Assembly: GCA_027033775.1 (NCBI GenBank)
Contig: JALVKL010000100.1
Coordinates: 1-38,083, forward strand
DNA: 38,083 bases
DNA from: a bacterium
GTDB taxonomy: Bacteria > Thermosulfidibacterota > Thermosulfidibacteria > Thermosulfidibacterales > Thermosulfidibacteraceae
Direction: 5' to 3'
In this document: positions 17,337 to 25,755 of the stretch, piece after piece
How positions within the stretch are numbered: the first letter of the stretch is position 1
Layout of the letters: the number at the start of each line of letters is the position of its first letter
Made by a program: the position numbers and the translations under genes
The notes under the pieces: model-generated
The model's input: only the letters and a program-made list of their open reading frames with translations
Database searches by the model: none
What the model was told of the DNA's origin: nothing

Positions 17337-18052
17337 AGTATTCTTTCTGCTTGGGGAATTTTCTTAGTCTCCACAAAATATCTTACAGGGCCAAAAGGAA
17401 AGGGAATTCCAAAATAGCTTGTAAAAGGGGACAGCTTAATACCTGTTATTAAGAGTCTTTCCACATGAGGATCAGTTGTGATGTATTTCTGGGCAAGCTT
17501 TCCCAAAGGTTTGGATATAAGAAAGGCCAATGCCAGTGCAAGGAGAATATGCCACAGATCAAAAAAACCACCAAAAAAGAGAACAAACAAAAATATGATG
17601 GAAAGTATTAGGTTACTTACAGTTATTGAGGTTCCGCACCTTTCATGCAAAGCAAGCTCTTTTTCACCTTGTTTGAGTCTTAAAAGCCCTTCTTGCGCTG
17701 ATGAAAGTATGATGTCCGGTGTTAGAAAAGGATCTTTGGTGTATATAAAAAATCCTTTTATATCGGCTAATCCTCCTATTGAGGGAAGTTTACCAAATTT
17801 CTCTTCCAATACATTGATGGTGGCATGCTCCAAGGCATGATTTTTTCTTAATATGGGATTTCTAAGCATATACCATAATTGTTTGGGAACCACTATAAGA
17901 TTGAGTAGTGCCATAAGCATAAGCTCAAAGGAGATGAAATAGAATATAAAAAGTATGGCGATGGGAAGGAGTATAAGCCAAAAAATGGGATTAAAGATAA
18001 GCAGTATTACAAAGAAGATAAATAATAAAGGCAGAAACTCAAAGATAGGCAT
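17333..18052 (-). CDS. DUF6391-like integral membrane protein
   Basis: Hydrophobic N-terminus, '[38 protein letters not shown]', '[20 protein letters not shown]', further TM segments. DUF assignment is from memory. Confidence 0.7.
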   Translation of the reverse strand: MPIFEFLPLLFIFFVILLIFNPIFWLILLPIAILFIFYFISFELMLMALLNLIVVPKQLWYMLRNPILRKNHALEHATINVLEEKFGKLPSIGGLADIKGFFIYTKDPFLTPDIILSSAQEGLLRLKQGEKELALHERCGTSITVSNLILSIIFLFVLFFGGFFDLWHILLALALAFLISKPLGKLAQKYITTDPHVERLLITGIKLSPFTSYFGIPFPFGPVRYFVETKKIPQAERIL

Positions 18053-18639
18053 TATCCCTTCCTTTCTTTTATGCTTTTGCTGGTATAAATTATTCTCTGA
18101 ATCGCTGTTATATTGGCAAAAACCGCAATAATGAAAAGTCCAACTTTAAGGAAGTTAAATAATGATGCTATTATAAGTACCACCATTCTTTCTGGCCTTT
18201 CCATAATTCCCACATCGCACCTTTCAATTATGCATTCAGCACGAGCCCTTGTATAGCTTACCATAAAGGATCCTATTATAGCCACAACGCTTAGCCAAAA
18301 TAGAGTGGTATCCTCTTTCTTAAAGGCTAATCCTGTGATACCAAATAGAGCAAACATATCTGAATATCTATCTATGGTTGAATCAAGAAAGGCACCAAAG
18401 TCTGTGGTGTTGCCACTTATTCTTGCCATATTGCCGTCAAGAAGATCGCATATCCCAGCAAGTATGAGAACTATACCGGCTAATCTAATCTCGCCTGTAT
18501 AGTAAAGAATACCAGAGAGAAAGCTTATAATTAAGCCCAAAAGGGTTATATGATTAGGTTTCACATTTATACTGTTTAAATGTTGAGATACAGGTTCTAA
18601 GAGGGTTTCGGTGTATTTTTTAAATTTCTTTAAAATCAC
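18052..18639 (-). CDS. CDP-alcohol phosphatidyltransferase, possibly phosphatidylinositol-/archaetidylinositol-phosphate synthase-like
   Basis: Complete motif '[30 protein letters not shown]' (DxxDGxxAR-x8-GxxxDxxxD); 'SYTRARAE' and '[13 protein letters not shown]' resemble PIP/AIP synthases. Confidence 0.85.
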   Translation of the reverse strand: MILKKFKKYTETLLEPVSQHLNSINVKPNHITLLGLIISFLSGILYYTGEIRLAGIVLILAGICDLLDGNMARISGNTTDFGAFLDSTIDRYSDMFALFGITGLAFKKEDTTLFWLSVVAIIGSFMVSYTRARAECIIERCDVGIMERPERMVVLIIASLFNFLKVGLFIIAVFANITAIQRIIYTSKSIKERKG

Positions 18640-19478
18640 AAATCCAGCTCCAATCTTCTTGATAAATAATTGGGGAGCTGGAATGCTCCAATATGAATCT
18701 TTTCGTTATAGTACTTTAAATCGGATAGTACACTTTTATCTTTTCTCATTGGTCCTTTTAGAGGATCGTATAGCTTGGATCCTGTGGTAAAACTCCACAT
18801 TCCGCCATAGGTGGGAGTGCCTGCAAGGTATGTTCTTGTTATAGGAAAAACTTCTCCCATGGAATGAAAGACCTTTTCTAAAAGCTCTTCTTGAAAGTAT
18901 GGGGAACCTGATTGAACATTAATAATTCCATCGTCTTTTAAAGCTTTATAACAATTTTCATAGAATTCCCTTTGAAAAAGCCCAACAGCAGGTCCAATGG
19001 GATCTGTTGAGTCCACTATTATAATGTCGTATTTCTTTTCATTGCAGTTTTTCATATACTCAATTCCATCTTCTATCAAGATATTGACCCTTTTATCCTC
19101 AAAGGCATAAGCTATAGAGGGAAAGTGTCTTCTGCACAAATCTATCACCTCTTCGTCTATCTCTACCAAATCAATTTTTTCCACGCATTTGTGTCTACAC
19201 AGTTCCCTAACAGCTCCTCCGTCTCCACCCCCTATTACCAGTATATTCTTTGGATTTGGGTGGGAAAAAAGGGGAGTGTGAACCAACATCTCATGATAGG
19301 CAAACTCATCCTTTTCTGTTAGCATGATAGCCCCGTTTATTACAAGAAGCTTTCCAAAATCCAATGTTTCAAATATATCTATCTTTTGGTATTTGCTTTC
19401 CACTGAACAGATGCCCTTTTTTATCTTTAAAGAAATTCCCCATCCTTCTGAGTATTTTTCCATAAACCATAGTTCCAT
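18636..19478 (-). CDS. speE: Spermidine synthase / polyamine aminopropyltransferase
   Basis: 'LVIGGGDGGAVRELCRHKCVEKIDLVEIDEEVIDLCRRHFP', 'DIIIVDSTDPIGPAVGLFQREFYENCYKALKDDGI', 'PTYGGMWSFTTGSK'. ATG 19478 ('MELWFMEKYSEGWGISLKI') preferred over 19520. Confidence 0.96.
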   Translation of the reverse strand: MELWFMEKYSEGWGISLKIKKGICSVESKYQKIDIFETLDFGKLLVINGAIMLTEKDEFAYHEMLVHTPLFSHPNPKNILVIGGGDGGAVRELCRHKCVEKIDLVEIDEEVIDLCRRHFPSIAYAFEDKRVNILIEDGIEYMKNCNEKKYDIIIVDSTDPIGPAVGLFQREFYENCYKALKDDGIINVQSGSPYFQEELLEKVFHSMGEVFPITRTYLAGTPTYGGMWSFTTGSKLYDPLKGPMRKDKSVLSDLKYYNEKIHIGAFQLPNYLSRRLELDL

Positions 19479-19488
19479 TGACCAACCC

Positions 19489-19956
19489 TCAATCCCACAG
19501 CACCACAGCGGCAAAAACACAACCTACCTTTACTACTTTATGTTCTATTGATATGCTTTTGATATATTTTATCTTTTTCCCTCTCATTTTCATGCCTTCT
19601 TCTGCCATTTTTCTTACCACTTCTTCCACTTGGGATTGGGAAGCTTTATCGGCATGTTCCATAATTAAAGCAGGGTAATCTTCATCTTCAGGAAACGCCG
19701 CTGCTACAGCGGCTGATATAATCTCTCCAGGAACTTCTGAAGTGATGCTTGCATAGGCTGCAGGAACAAGAGCACCAGGGGGAAGGGATATAGGATCTAT
19801 TTCTTTACACTTTGGAGGGATTATACTGGACATCTTCACTAAGTTTGTATTTCCTATCCCTGCGTTTAAAAGGGCGCCATCAAAGGCGTTTAGAGGTTTA
19901 TAGCCTTCGGATTTCCCTTTCACGAAGAAGAATTTAGTTGGGGTCTTCATTACCAT
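19489..19956 (-). CDS. pdaD: Pyruvoyl-dependent arginine decarboxylase
   Basis: '[31 protein letters not shown]...[34 protein letters not shown]', with the 'SSI' self-cleavage context typical of PvlArgDC. Confidence 0.94.
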   Translation of the reverse strand: MVMKTPTKFFFVKGKSEGYKPLNAFDGALLNAGIGNTNLVKMSSIIPPKCKEIDPISLPPGALVPAAYASITSEVPGEIISAAVAAAFPEDEDYPALIMEHADKASQSQVEEVVRKMAEEGMKMRGKKIKYIKSISIEHKVVKVGCVFAAVVLWD

Positions 19957-19980
19957 CTTATATCCTCCAGCATTGGGGAA

Positions 19981-20358
19981 TTACGGTTTGTGCTGTAGAA
20001 CTGCCACGTGGTGAAGTTGACCTCTGTTTATCTCCATGGTGAACATATGCTCTGCGTCCAATTTATCTTTAAGTTTTTCAAAGGCTATCCATGGATCCAC
20101 ATTTTCCCCGCATGTGAAGAGATCAACAGCAGCGTATCCGTATTCAGGCCATGTATGGATGGCAAGGTGAGACTCTGCAATTACCACCACTCCACTTACT
20201 CCGTGGGGATTGAAGAGGTGAAACACACTCTTGACAACTGTGGCGCCTGCTTCTTCAGCAGCTTCTACCATGGTCTTTTCTATCCCTTTGATATCGTTAA
20301 GAGCTTCAGGATTGCATCCATAAAACTCAACCAAGAGATGGCGCCCCAGTCCCTTCAT
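19981..20358 (-). CDS. speD: S-adenosylmethionine decarboxylase proenzyme
   Basis: '[18 protein letters not shown]', self-processing region '[28 protein letters not shown]'. Confidence 0.97.
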   Translation of the reverse strand: MKGLGRHLLVEFYGCNPEALNDIKGIEKTMVEAAEEAGATVVKSVFHLFNPHGVSGVVVIAESHLAIHTWPEYGYAAVDLFTCGENVDPWIAFEKLKDKLDAEHMFTMEINRGQLHHVAVLQHKP

Positions 20359-20376
20359 TTCTCCCCTCCTTTCTTT

Positions 20377-20907
20377 TTAATATGCAACTATGAGTATTTC
20401 TGCCTCTTTTTTTCCAGTGTTCTTAATGCTGTAAGTGCTTTCAGGAAAGATATAAAAAGAGTCTCCCTTTCTTAGCAGGTAAACATTCTTATTTATGGTT
20501 ATTTTGACATTTCCCCTTAGTATATACCCAAATGCCTCTTCCACATCCCAGTCTTCATCTTCTATCTCTGCTTCAGGTTCAATGGATATTATAAGGGGAT
20601 CAAGCTCTCTGTAGTGTAGATTTGGTATAGGAGACTCTATCTTTACACCTGGCTTTTCAAATTCAATGACCCTTCTCTCATCCTTTTTGAATGCATTCTT
20701 TTCTTTAATATCCATATCTTTGAAGAAGGATGATATATCTTCTCCCAAAACATCAAGAATGGCCTTTAGGGCAGCTATAGAGGGGGAGGTTTTGTCCCTT
20801 TCAATTTGAGAGAGAAAACCTTTGGTTAATCCTGCTCTATTGGCTAATTCTTCTAAAGTTAACCCCTTTGTTCTCCTTAATCTTCTTAACTTTTTGCCCA
20901 CTTCCAT
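20377..20907 (-). CDS. XRE-family regulator with C-terminal cupin domain (PuuR-like architecture)
   Basis: HTH '[52 protein letters not shown]', cupin '[54 protein letters not shown]'. Confidence 0.93.
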   Translation of the reverse strand: MEVGKKLRRLRRTKGLTLEELANRAGLTKGFLSQIERDKTSPSIAALKAILDVLGEDISSFFKDMDIKEKNAFKKDERRVIEFEKPGVKIESPIPNLHYRELDPLIISIEPEAEIEDEDWDVEEAFGYILRGNVKITINKNVYLLRKGDSFYIFPESTYSIKNTGKKEAEILIVAY

Positions 20908-20923
20908 CTTTTCACATGACCTT

Positions 20924-20959
20924 AAACTTTTCGTTTTCTACTAAACTTCTTGTTTAGTA
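20924..20959. promoter_or_regulatory. Two tandem AAAC-N5-GTTT operators, probable XRE-cupin binding sites
   Basis: Perfect palindrome TACTAAAC-TTCTT-GTTTAGTA (20939-20959) plus a weaker AAAC-TTTTC-GTTT (20924-20936), centres 19 bp apart, overlapping the predicted -10/start region. Confidence 0.6.
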
Positions 20960-20984
20960 ATAGAGGCCAGAGATAGATAGTCAA
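20957..20984 (-). promoter_or_regulatory. Predicted sigma70-type promoter of the polyamine operon
   Basis: Minus strand TTGACT (20984-20979), 16-bp spacer, TATTAC (20962-20957). Confidence 0.55.
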
Positions 20985-21036
20985 GTCTTTTTGATTTGTC
21001 AATCCCTTTTAAGATAAAAAAATCGTCTTTTATAAG

Positions 21037-21066
21037 TTGGCTATTTATAAAGAGTTGTGGTATAAA
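21037..21066 (+). promoter_or_regulatory. Possible promoter for the glutamate dehydrogenase gene
   Basis: TTGGCT (21037-21042), 18-bp spacer, TATAAA (21061-21066); GGAGG at 21090 before ATG 21100. Confidence 0.4.
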
Positions 21067-21099
21067 CAAACATTATTTTTTCCTTCATAGGAGGCAGTT

Positions 21100-24000
21100 A
21101 TGGGCAATGTAATGGAAAAGTTCAGGGAGAGAATTTTTGAGGCTTTCCCCAGATCTTTGCTGGCTGTTATTGGCGATAAGGGTGTGGATGAAAGGGTTAA
21201 ACTCATGTGGGATTTTTACAAAATTCGTAAAGAAGAGATCGCTGTTAGGTATATCCGTTATAAAGATTCCTTTTTCATAGAGACCCTTATGGATGATCAG
21301 GTTTTCCTTGTTGATACTGTAGAGCTTACCCTTAAACGTTGGAATATACCTTACAGGGCAGTAGTGCATCCCATAATACCTGCTGTTAGGGATAACAATG
21401 GAGAGCTTTTAGATATAGACGATGATAAGGGTTCTTTAGAGTCCTTCATACACGTAGAGATATTACCTGGTGTGGAAGAGGATAGAATAAAGAAATGTGT
21501 TTCTGCTTTAAAGAGCATCCTTTCTATGACTAAAGCCATGGTGGAAGATTTTGTGAAGATGAAGAAGAAGGTTAAGGATGCCGTAAATGATATAGAATTT
21601 TTGGCGGATGCGGGAAAGCTTTCAAGGGAAGATGCCAGCGAGTATGCTCTGTTTCTTGAATGGATTATAGACGACAATTTTGTGTTTTTTGGATATGGTA
21701 AGGCCCTTGAGAAGGACGGAGAAATTGAGTTTGTAAACGAAAAGGGCTTAGGTGTGTTGAGGGAAAGTTTACTAAAGGATACTTTTTTAGACTTTGAAGA
21801 AATTAGAGAGACTTTAAAGAAGGCTAAAGACATTGTTTTTATGGACAAGCTTTCCATAGATTCCCCTATACATAGATCAGGTAAAATAGACATTCTTGCC
21901 TCCAGAATAGTTTCTGAGGAGGGAGAGTTTATAGGATGGAGTTACTGGGTGGGGCTTTTGACTAAAAAGGCTATAAGCTCCAAAGGCGGAGATGTTCCCC
22001 TTTTAAGGAGAAAGCTTGTGGAGATTTTATCAAGAAGGAATGTGGTTTATGCTTCCCACGATTATAAAAGAATCGTTGAAATTTTTAACTCAATCCCTAT
22101 GGAAGACCTTCTTTTATCCAGCGTAGAGGAGATAGATGAGGTCATAGATATAGTTATGGAGATGGGTCTTGAAAAGGAGATAAGCGTTGCCATAAGGAGA
22201 AAAAAGAAGGGCCTTATCTCAGTTCTTGTTCTTCTGCCTGAAGAGAAATTTTCCATGGCAGTTTCGGATAGCATAAAACAGCTTTTAATGAAGAAGTTTG
22301 AAGCGGATTATGTGGATGAGAGGTTTTCCATTTACGAGGAGGCCATTGCTTTCCTTTATTTCTTCCTCACCCCTCAAAAGGATGTGTATATAATAGATCC
22401 TGACGAGATTAAAGCAGAGATAGAAAAGCTTACTGCGGACTGGGACGATCTTTTCAGAGACGCTTTAAAGGAGAACTTTCCTGATAGTTGGGAGCATCTC
22501 TTTGTTAAGTACGCTCCTTCTTTTCCTATGGACTATAAGGCAACGGTTTCTGCTTCAGAAGCTGTGGAAGATGTTAAGTTTTTGGAGGAGGTTTTTGAAC
22601 ACAAATCTATAAAGGTGGCTATCTATGAGAAGGAGGGGTTTTCTTTTATAAAAATCTATAGCCACGAAGAGTTGAAGCTCTCAGATGTTGTGCCTATTTT
22701 GGAGAATTTTTATCTCAGCATATGGGACGAAAAACCCTTTGAGATAGAGTTTCCTTCTGGTGATAAGCATTATCTCCATATTTATAGAGTCCTTACCAAG
22801 GAAAATGAGCTTATAGAGGAAAAGACTTATGATAAGTTATCCGATGCCATAATTGCCGTTATGAATAGGGTTGTGGAATCTGATCCTTTAAATAACCTTG
22901 TGATAAAAGCCGATTTTGATTGGAAGTCTGTGGATGTGCTTAGAACATACAGAAACTATATTAGGCAGATTGTTCCCTCCATAGCTTACTCTACCGCTTA
23001 TAGTGCTTTCAGGAGCTATCCCGATATAACCAGGTTGCTCTGGGATTATTTTGACACTAAGTTCAATCCTGAGCTTGGGTTTTCCCATGAGGAGAGAGCA
23101 TCCAAGCTGGAAGACATAGAGGAAAGGTATTATGACTCTTTGTCACAGGTTTTTTCCATCTCCGAAGACAAGGTATTTAGGACCTACTTTAATGCCATAA
23201 AAAGCACCATAAGAACCAACTATTATAAGAGGAACAAAAAGTGTCACTACATTTCTATAAAGATAGACTGTAAATCAATAGCGGAGATGCCACTTCCAAG
23301 ACCAATGTACGAAATATATGTGCATGAGAGGGGAGTGGAAGGTGTTCACTTAAGGGGAGGGAAGATAGCAAGAGGTGGTATAAGATGGAGTGACAGACCA
23401 GACGATTTCAGAACAGAAATTTTAGGTTTGATGAAAACGCAGATGATAAAGAATGCCATCATTGTTCCTACTGGGGCTAAAGGGGGATTTATAATTAAAT
23501 TGAGATATTACAATGTGAAAGACAGAGAAGATGTGGAAAGACTTGTTAAGGAAAAGTACTCCATATTCATTAGAGGACTGCTTGATCTCACAGATAATAT
23601 AGTTGATGGAGAAGTTATATCCCCTTCAGATGTTATAAGGTATGACGACGATGATCCCTATCTTGTGGTGGCGGCGGATAAAGGTACCGCAAGGCTTTCG
23701 GATGTAGCCAATAGTATAGCTAGGGAATATAATTTTTGGCTGGACGATGCTTTTGCCTCTGGTGGTTCTACTGGGTATGACCACAAAAAGATGGGTGTTA
23801 CTGCTAAAGGGGCTTGGGTATGTGTTAAGCGCCACTTTATGGAGATGGGAGTAAATCCCGAAGAGGATGTTATTACAGTGGTTGGTATAGGGGATATGTC
23901 AGGGGATGTTTTCGGGAATGGTCTTTTGAGATCAAGGACTGTTAAGCTTATAGCGGCTTTTAACCACAGGGTTATATTTTTGGATCCTGATCCTGATCCA

Positions 24001-25755
24001 GAAAAATCTTACCAAGAGAGATTAAGGCTCTTTAGAGAGGTGAAGGATTGGGATCATTACAATCCTGATCTGATAAGCACCGGTGGAGGTGTATTTAGAA
24101 GAGATGCTAAGGAAATAAGGTTGTCACCAGAGGCTAAAAGGGCTCTTTCTACTGATAAAGATGTGGTTTCTGGTGAAGAGCTTATAAAGATCATTTTGAA
24201 GGCAGATGTGGATCTTCTTTGGAATGGAGGTATAGGCACGTATGTGAAAGCGTCCTTCGAAAGCCATGCAGAGGTAGGGGATCCTCCCAATGACAATGTC
24301 AGGGTAGACGCCAAAGATTTGAGAGTGAAGGTTGTAGGGGAAGGTGGTAATTTAGGATTTACCCAGAAGGCAAGGGTGGAGTATGCCCTGAATGGTGGAA
24401 GGATAAATATGGATGCCATTGATAATTCAGGGGGCGTTGATACCTCAGATCACGAGGTGAACATCAAGATTCTTCTAAGTACACCTGTTAAAAAGGGTGA
24501 GCTTTCGTGGGATGAAAGAAACAAGCTCATATTTGATATAGCAGATGAAGTACTGGAGAGTGTTTTAAAAGATAATTATTCTCAATCACTTTCTATAAGT
24601 CTTGATGTTTTAAGGAGTAAAGAGGATATAGATCCTTTTATAGACACCATTGGCAGATTGATAGATGACGGACTTATAGATCCTCAAGAAGTTTACCTTC
24701 CTAAAAAGAAGGAGCTAAAAAGCAGGTGGGAAAAGGGATTAGGTCTTCTTAGACCAGAACTTGCTATGCTTATAGGATATGAAAAGAGATGGGTTAAAGA
24801 AAAGCTGAGAGGCTCCAGTTTGCTTAAGGCCTCTTATTTAGACGACTATCTTTACAATTACTTTCCTAAAACTATAAGGGAAAGATTTGCCGAGTATATC
24901 CCTTCTCATCCTTTAAGGGATGAGATAGTGTTAACCTGTATTGTGAATTCCATTGTTGATCAAGCGGGTATCTCCTTCTTTACCAAGATGGAAAGGGATC
25001 ATGGTGCTAAGGTGGAGGAGGTCACTGCGTCTTACGTAATGATGGACGGTATTTTAGATGCCTGCAATTTAAGGGAGCGCATATACTCTCTTGATTTTAA
25101 GGTAGATGCCCACGTTCAGTATAAGGCGCTTCTTGACATAGAGAATACTATAGAGGAGCTGGTTAAATGGAGCCACTTCTTTGTGGGTGATTGGCTTCCT
25201 TTAAAGAACGTGGTGGAGAAGTATTGTGATGAGATAAAGAAATTGAAAGCTTCTATAGTTGCTCTTTTAAGTGATCATGAGAAGGAGGAATTCATTAAAA
25301 GGAAAGAGTTTTATGCCAAATCTGGCTTTCCAGATGATCTTGCCTCTGATATTGCTGTTATTCCTTTTCTTTCCAACGCAATGGATATCATCACCTTATC
25401 AGAGGCAGTGGAAATGGATCCTCTTATGCTTTCCGGTATATATTTCACCATTTCCCACAAGTTTGGTATAGATGAGGTAGAGGAAGCCATAGTCAAAGAG
25501 GAAAGATTAAGTAAATGGGATCATTTAGCTTATAGCCTTTTGCACAGAGACCTTTACAGGGTGAGAAGGGCTCTGGTGGAAAGGTTTATAAAGTTTATGA
25601 GGGACAAGAACAAAGATGTGGATGAATTTATGGCAAAGGAGATTCATCACTGGGAGGAGATAAGAAGGCTTATGGATGAAGCTAAGAAAGAAAAGGCAAA
25701 AGGTCCATCTGTTTGGTATGTGATAATAAGGAGGATGAGGGAAATTATACTTTGA
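21100..25755 (+). CDS. Large (~1550 aa) NAD-specific glutamate dehydrogenase, bacterial 180-kDa type
   Basis: 'RDNNGELLDID', 'EIYVHERGVEGVHLRGGKIARGGIRWSDRPDDFRTEILGLMKTQMIKNAIIVPTGAKGGFI', 'FASGGSTGYDHKKMGVTAKGAWVCVKRHF', 'GIGDMSGDVFGNGLL', 'LDPDPDPEKSYQERLRLF'. Confidence 0.96.
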   Translation: MGNVMEKFRERIFEAFPRSLLAVIGDKGVDERVKLMWDFYKIRKEEIAVRYIRYKDSFFIETLMDDQVFLVDTVELTLKRWNIPYRAVVHPIIPAVRDNNGELLDIDDDKGSLESFIHVEILPGVEEDRIKKCVSALKSILSMTKAMVEDFVKMKKKVKDAVNDIEFLADAGKLSREDASEYALFLEWIIDDNFVFFGYGKALEKDGEIEFVNEKGLGVLRESLLKDTFLDFEEIRETLKKAKDIVFMDKLSIDSPIHRSGKIDILASRIVSEEGEFIGWSYWVGLLTKKAISSKGGDVPLLRRKLVEILSRRNVVYASHDYKRIVEIFNSIPMEDLLLSSVEEIDEVIDIVMEMGLEKEISVAIRRKKKGLISVLVLLPEEKFSMAVSDSIKQLLMKKFEADYVDERFSIYEEAIAFLYFFLTPQKDVYIIDPDEIKAEIEKLTADWDDLFRDALKENFPDSWEHLFVKYAPSFPMDYKATVSASEAVEDVKFLEEVFEHKSIKVAIYEKEGFSFIKIYSHEELKLSDVVPILENFYLSIWDEKPFEIEFPSGDKHYLHIYRVLTKENELIEEKTYDKLSDAIIAVMNRVVESDPLNNLVIKADFDWKSVDVLRTYRNYIRQIVPSIAYSTAYSAFRSYPDITRLLWDYFDTKFNPELGFSHEERASKLEDIEERYYDSLSQVFSISEDKVFRTYFNAIKSTIRTNYYKRNKKCHYISIKIDCKSIAEMPLPRPMYEIYVHERGVEGVHLRGGKIARGGIRWSDRPDDFRTEILGLMKTQMIKNAIIVPTGAKGGFIIKLRYYNVKDREDVERLVKEKYSIFIRGLLDLTDNIVDGEVISPSDVIRYDDDDPYLVVAADKGTARLSDVANSIAREYNFWLDDAFASGGSTGYDHKKMGVTAKGAWVCVKRHFMEMGVNPEEDVITVVGIGDMSGDVFGNGLLRSRTVKLIAAFNHRVIFLDPDPDPEKSYQERLRLFREVKDWDHYNPDLISTGGGVFRRDAKEIRLSPEAKRALSTDKDVVSGEELIKIILKADVDLLWNGGIGTYVKASFESHAEVGDPPNDNVRVDAKDLRVKVVGEGGNLGFTQKARVEYALNGGRINMDAIDNSGGVDTSDHEVNIKILLSTPVKKGELSWDERNKLIFDIADEVLESVLKDNYSQSLSISLDVLRSKEDIDPFIDTIGRLIDDGLIDPQEVYLPKKKELKSRWEKGLGLLRPELAMLIGYEKRWVKEKLRGSSLLKASYLDDYLYNYFPKTIRERFAEYIPSHPLRDEIVLTCIVNSIVDQAGISFFTKMERDHGAKVEEVTASYVMMDGILDACNLRERIYSLDFKVDAHVQYKALLDIENTIEELVKWSHFFVGDWLPLKNVVEKYCDEIKKLKASIVALLSDHEKEEFIKRKEFYAKSGFPDDLASDIAVIPFLSNAMDIITLSEAVEMDPLMLSGIYFTISHKFGIDEVEEAIVKEERLSKWDHLAYSLLHRDLYRVRRALVERFIKFMRDKNKDVDEFMAKEIHHWEEIRRLMDEAKKEKAKGPSVWYVIIRRMREIIL

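Noticed and set aside
20008-20475. Plus-strand ORF of 155 aa opposite speD
   Set aside because: Antisense to speD and the XRE gene; no domain; no convincing promoter or ribosome site.
21351-21893. Minus-strand ORF of 180 aa opposite gdh
   Set aside because: Ser-rich shadow translation; gdh frame is unambiguous.
23980-24002. Tandem GATCCT repeats in gdh
   Set aside because: Encodes the conserved DPDPDP segment of this GDH family, so protein constraint explains it.
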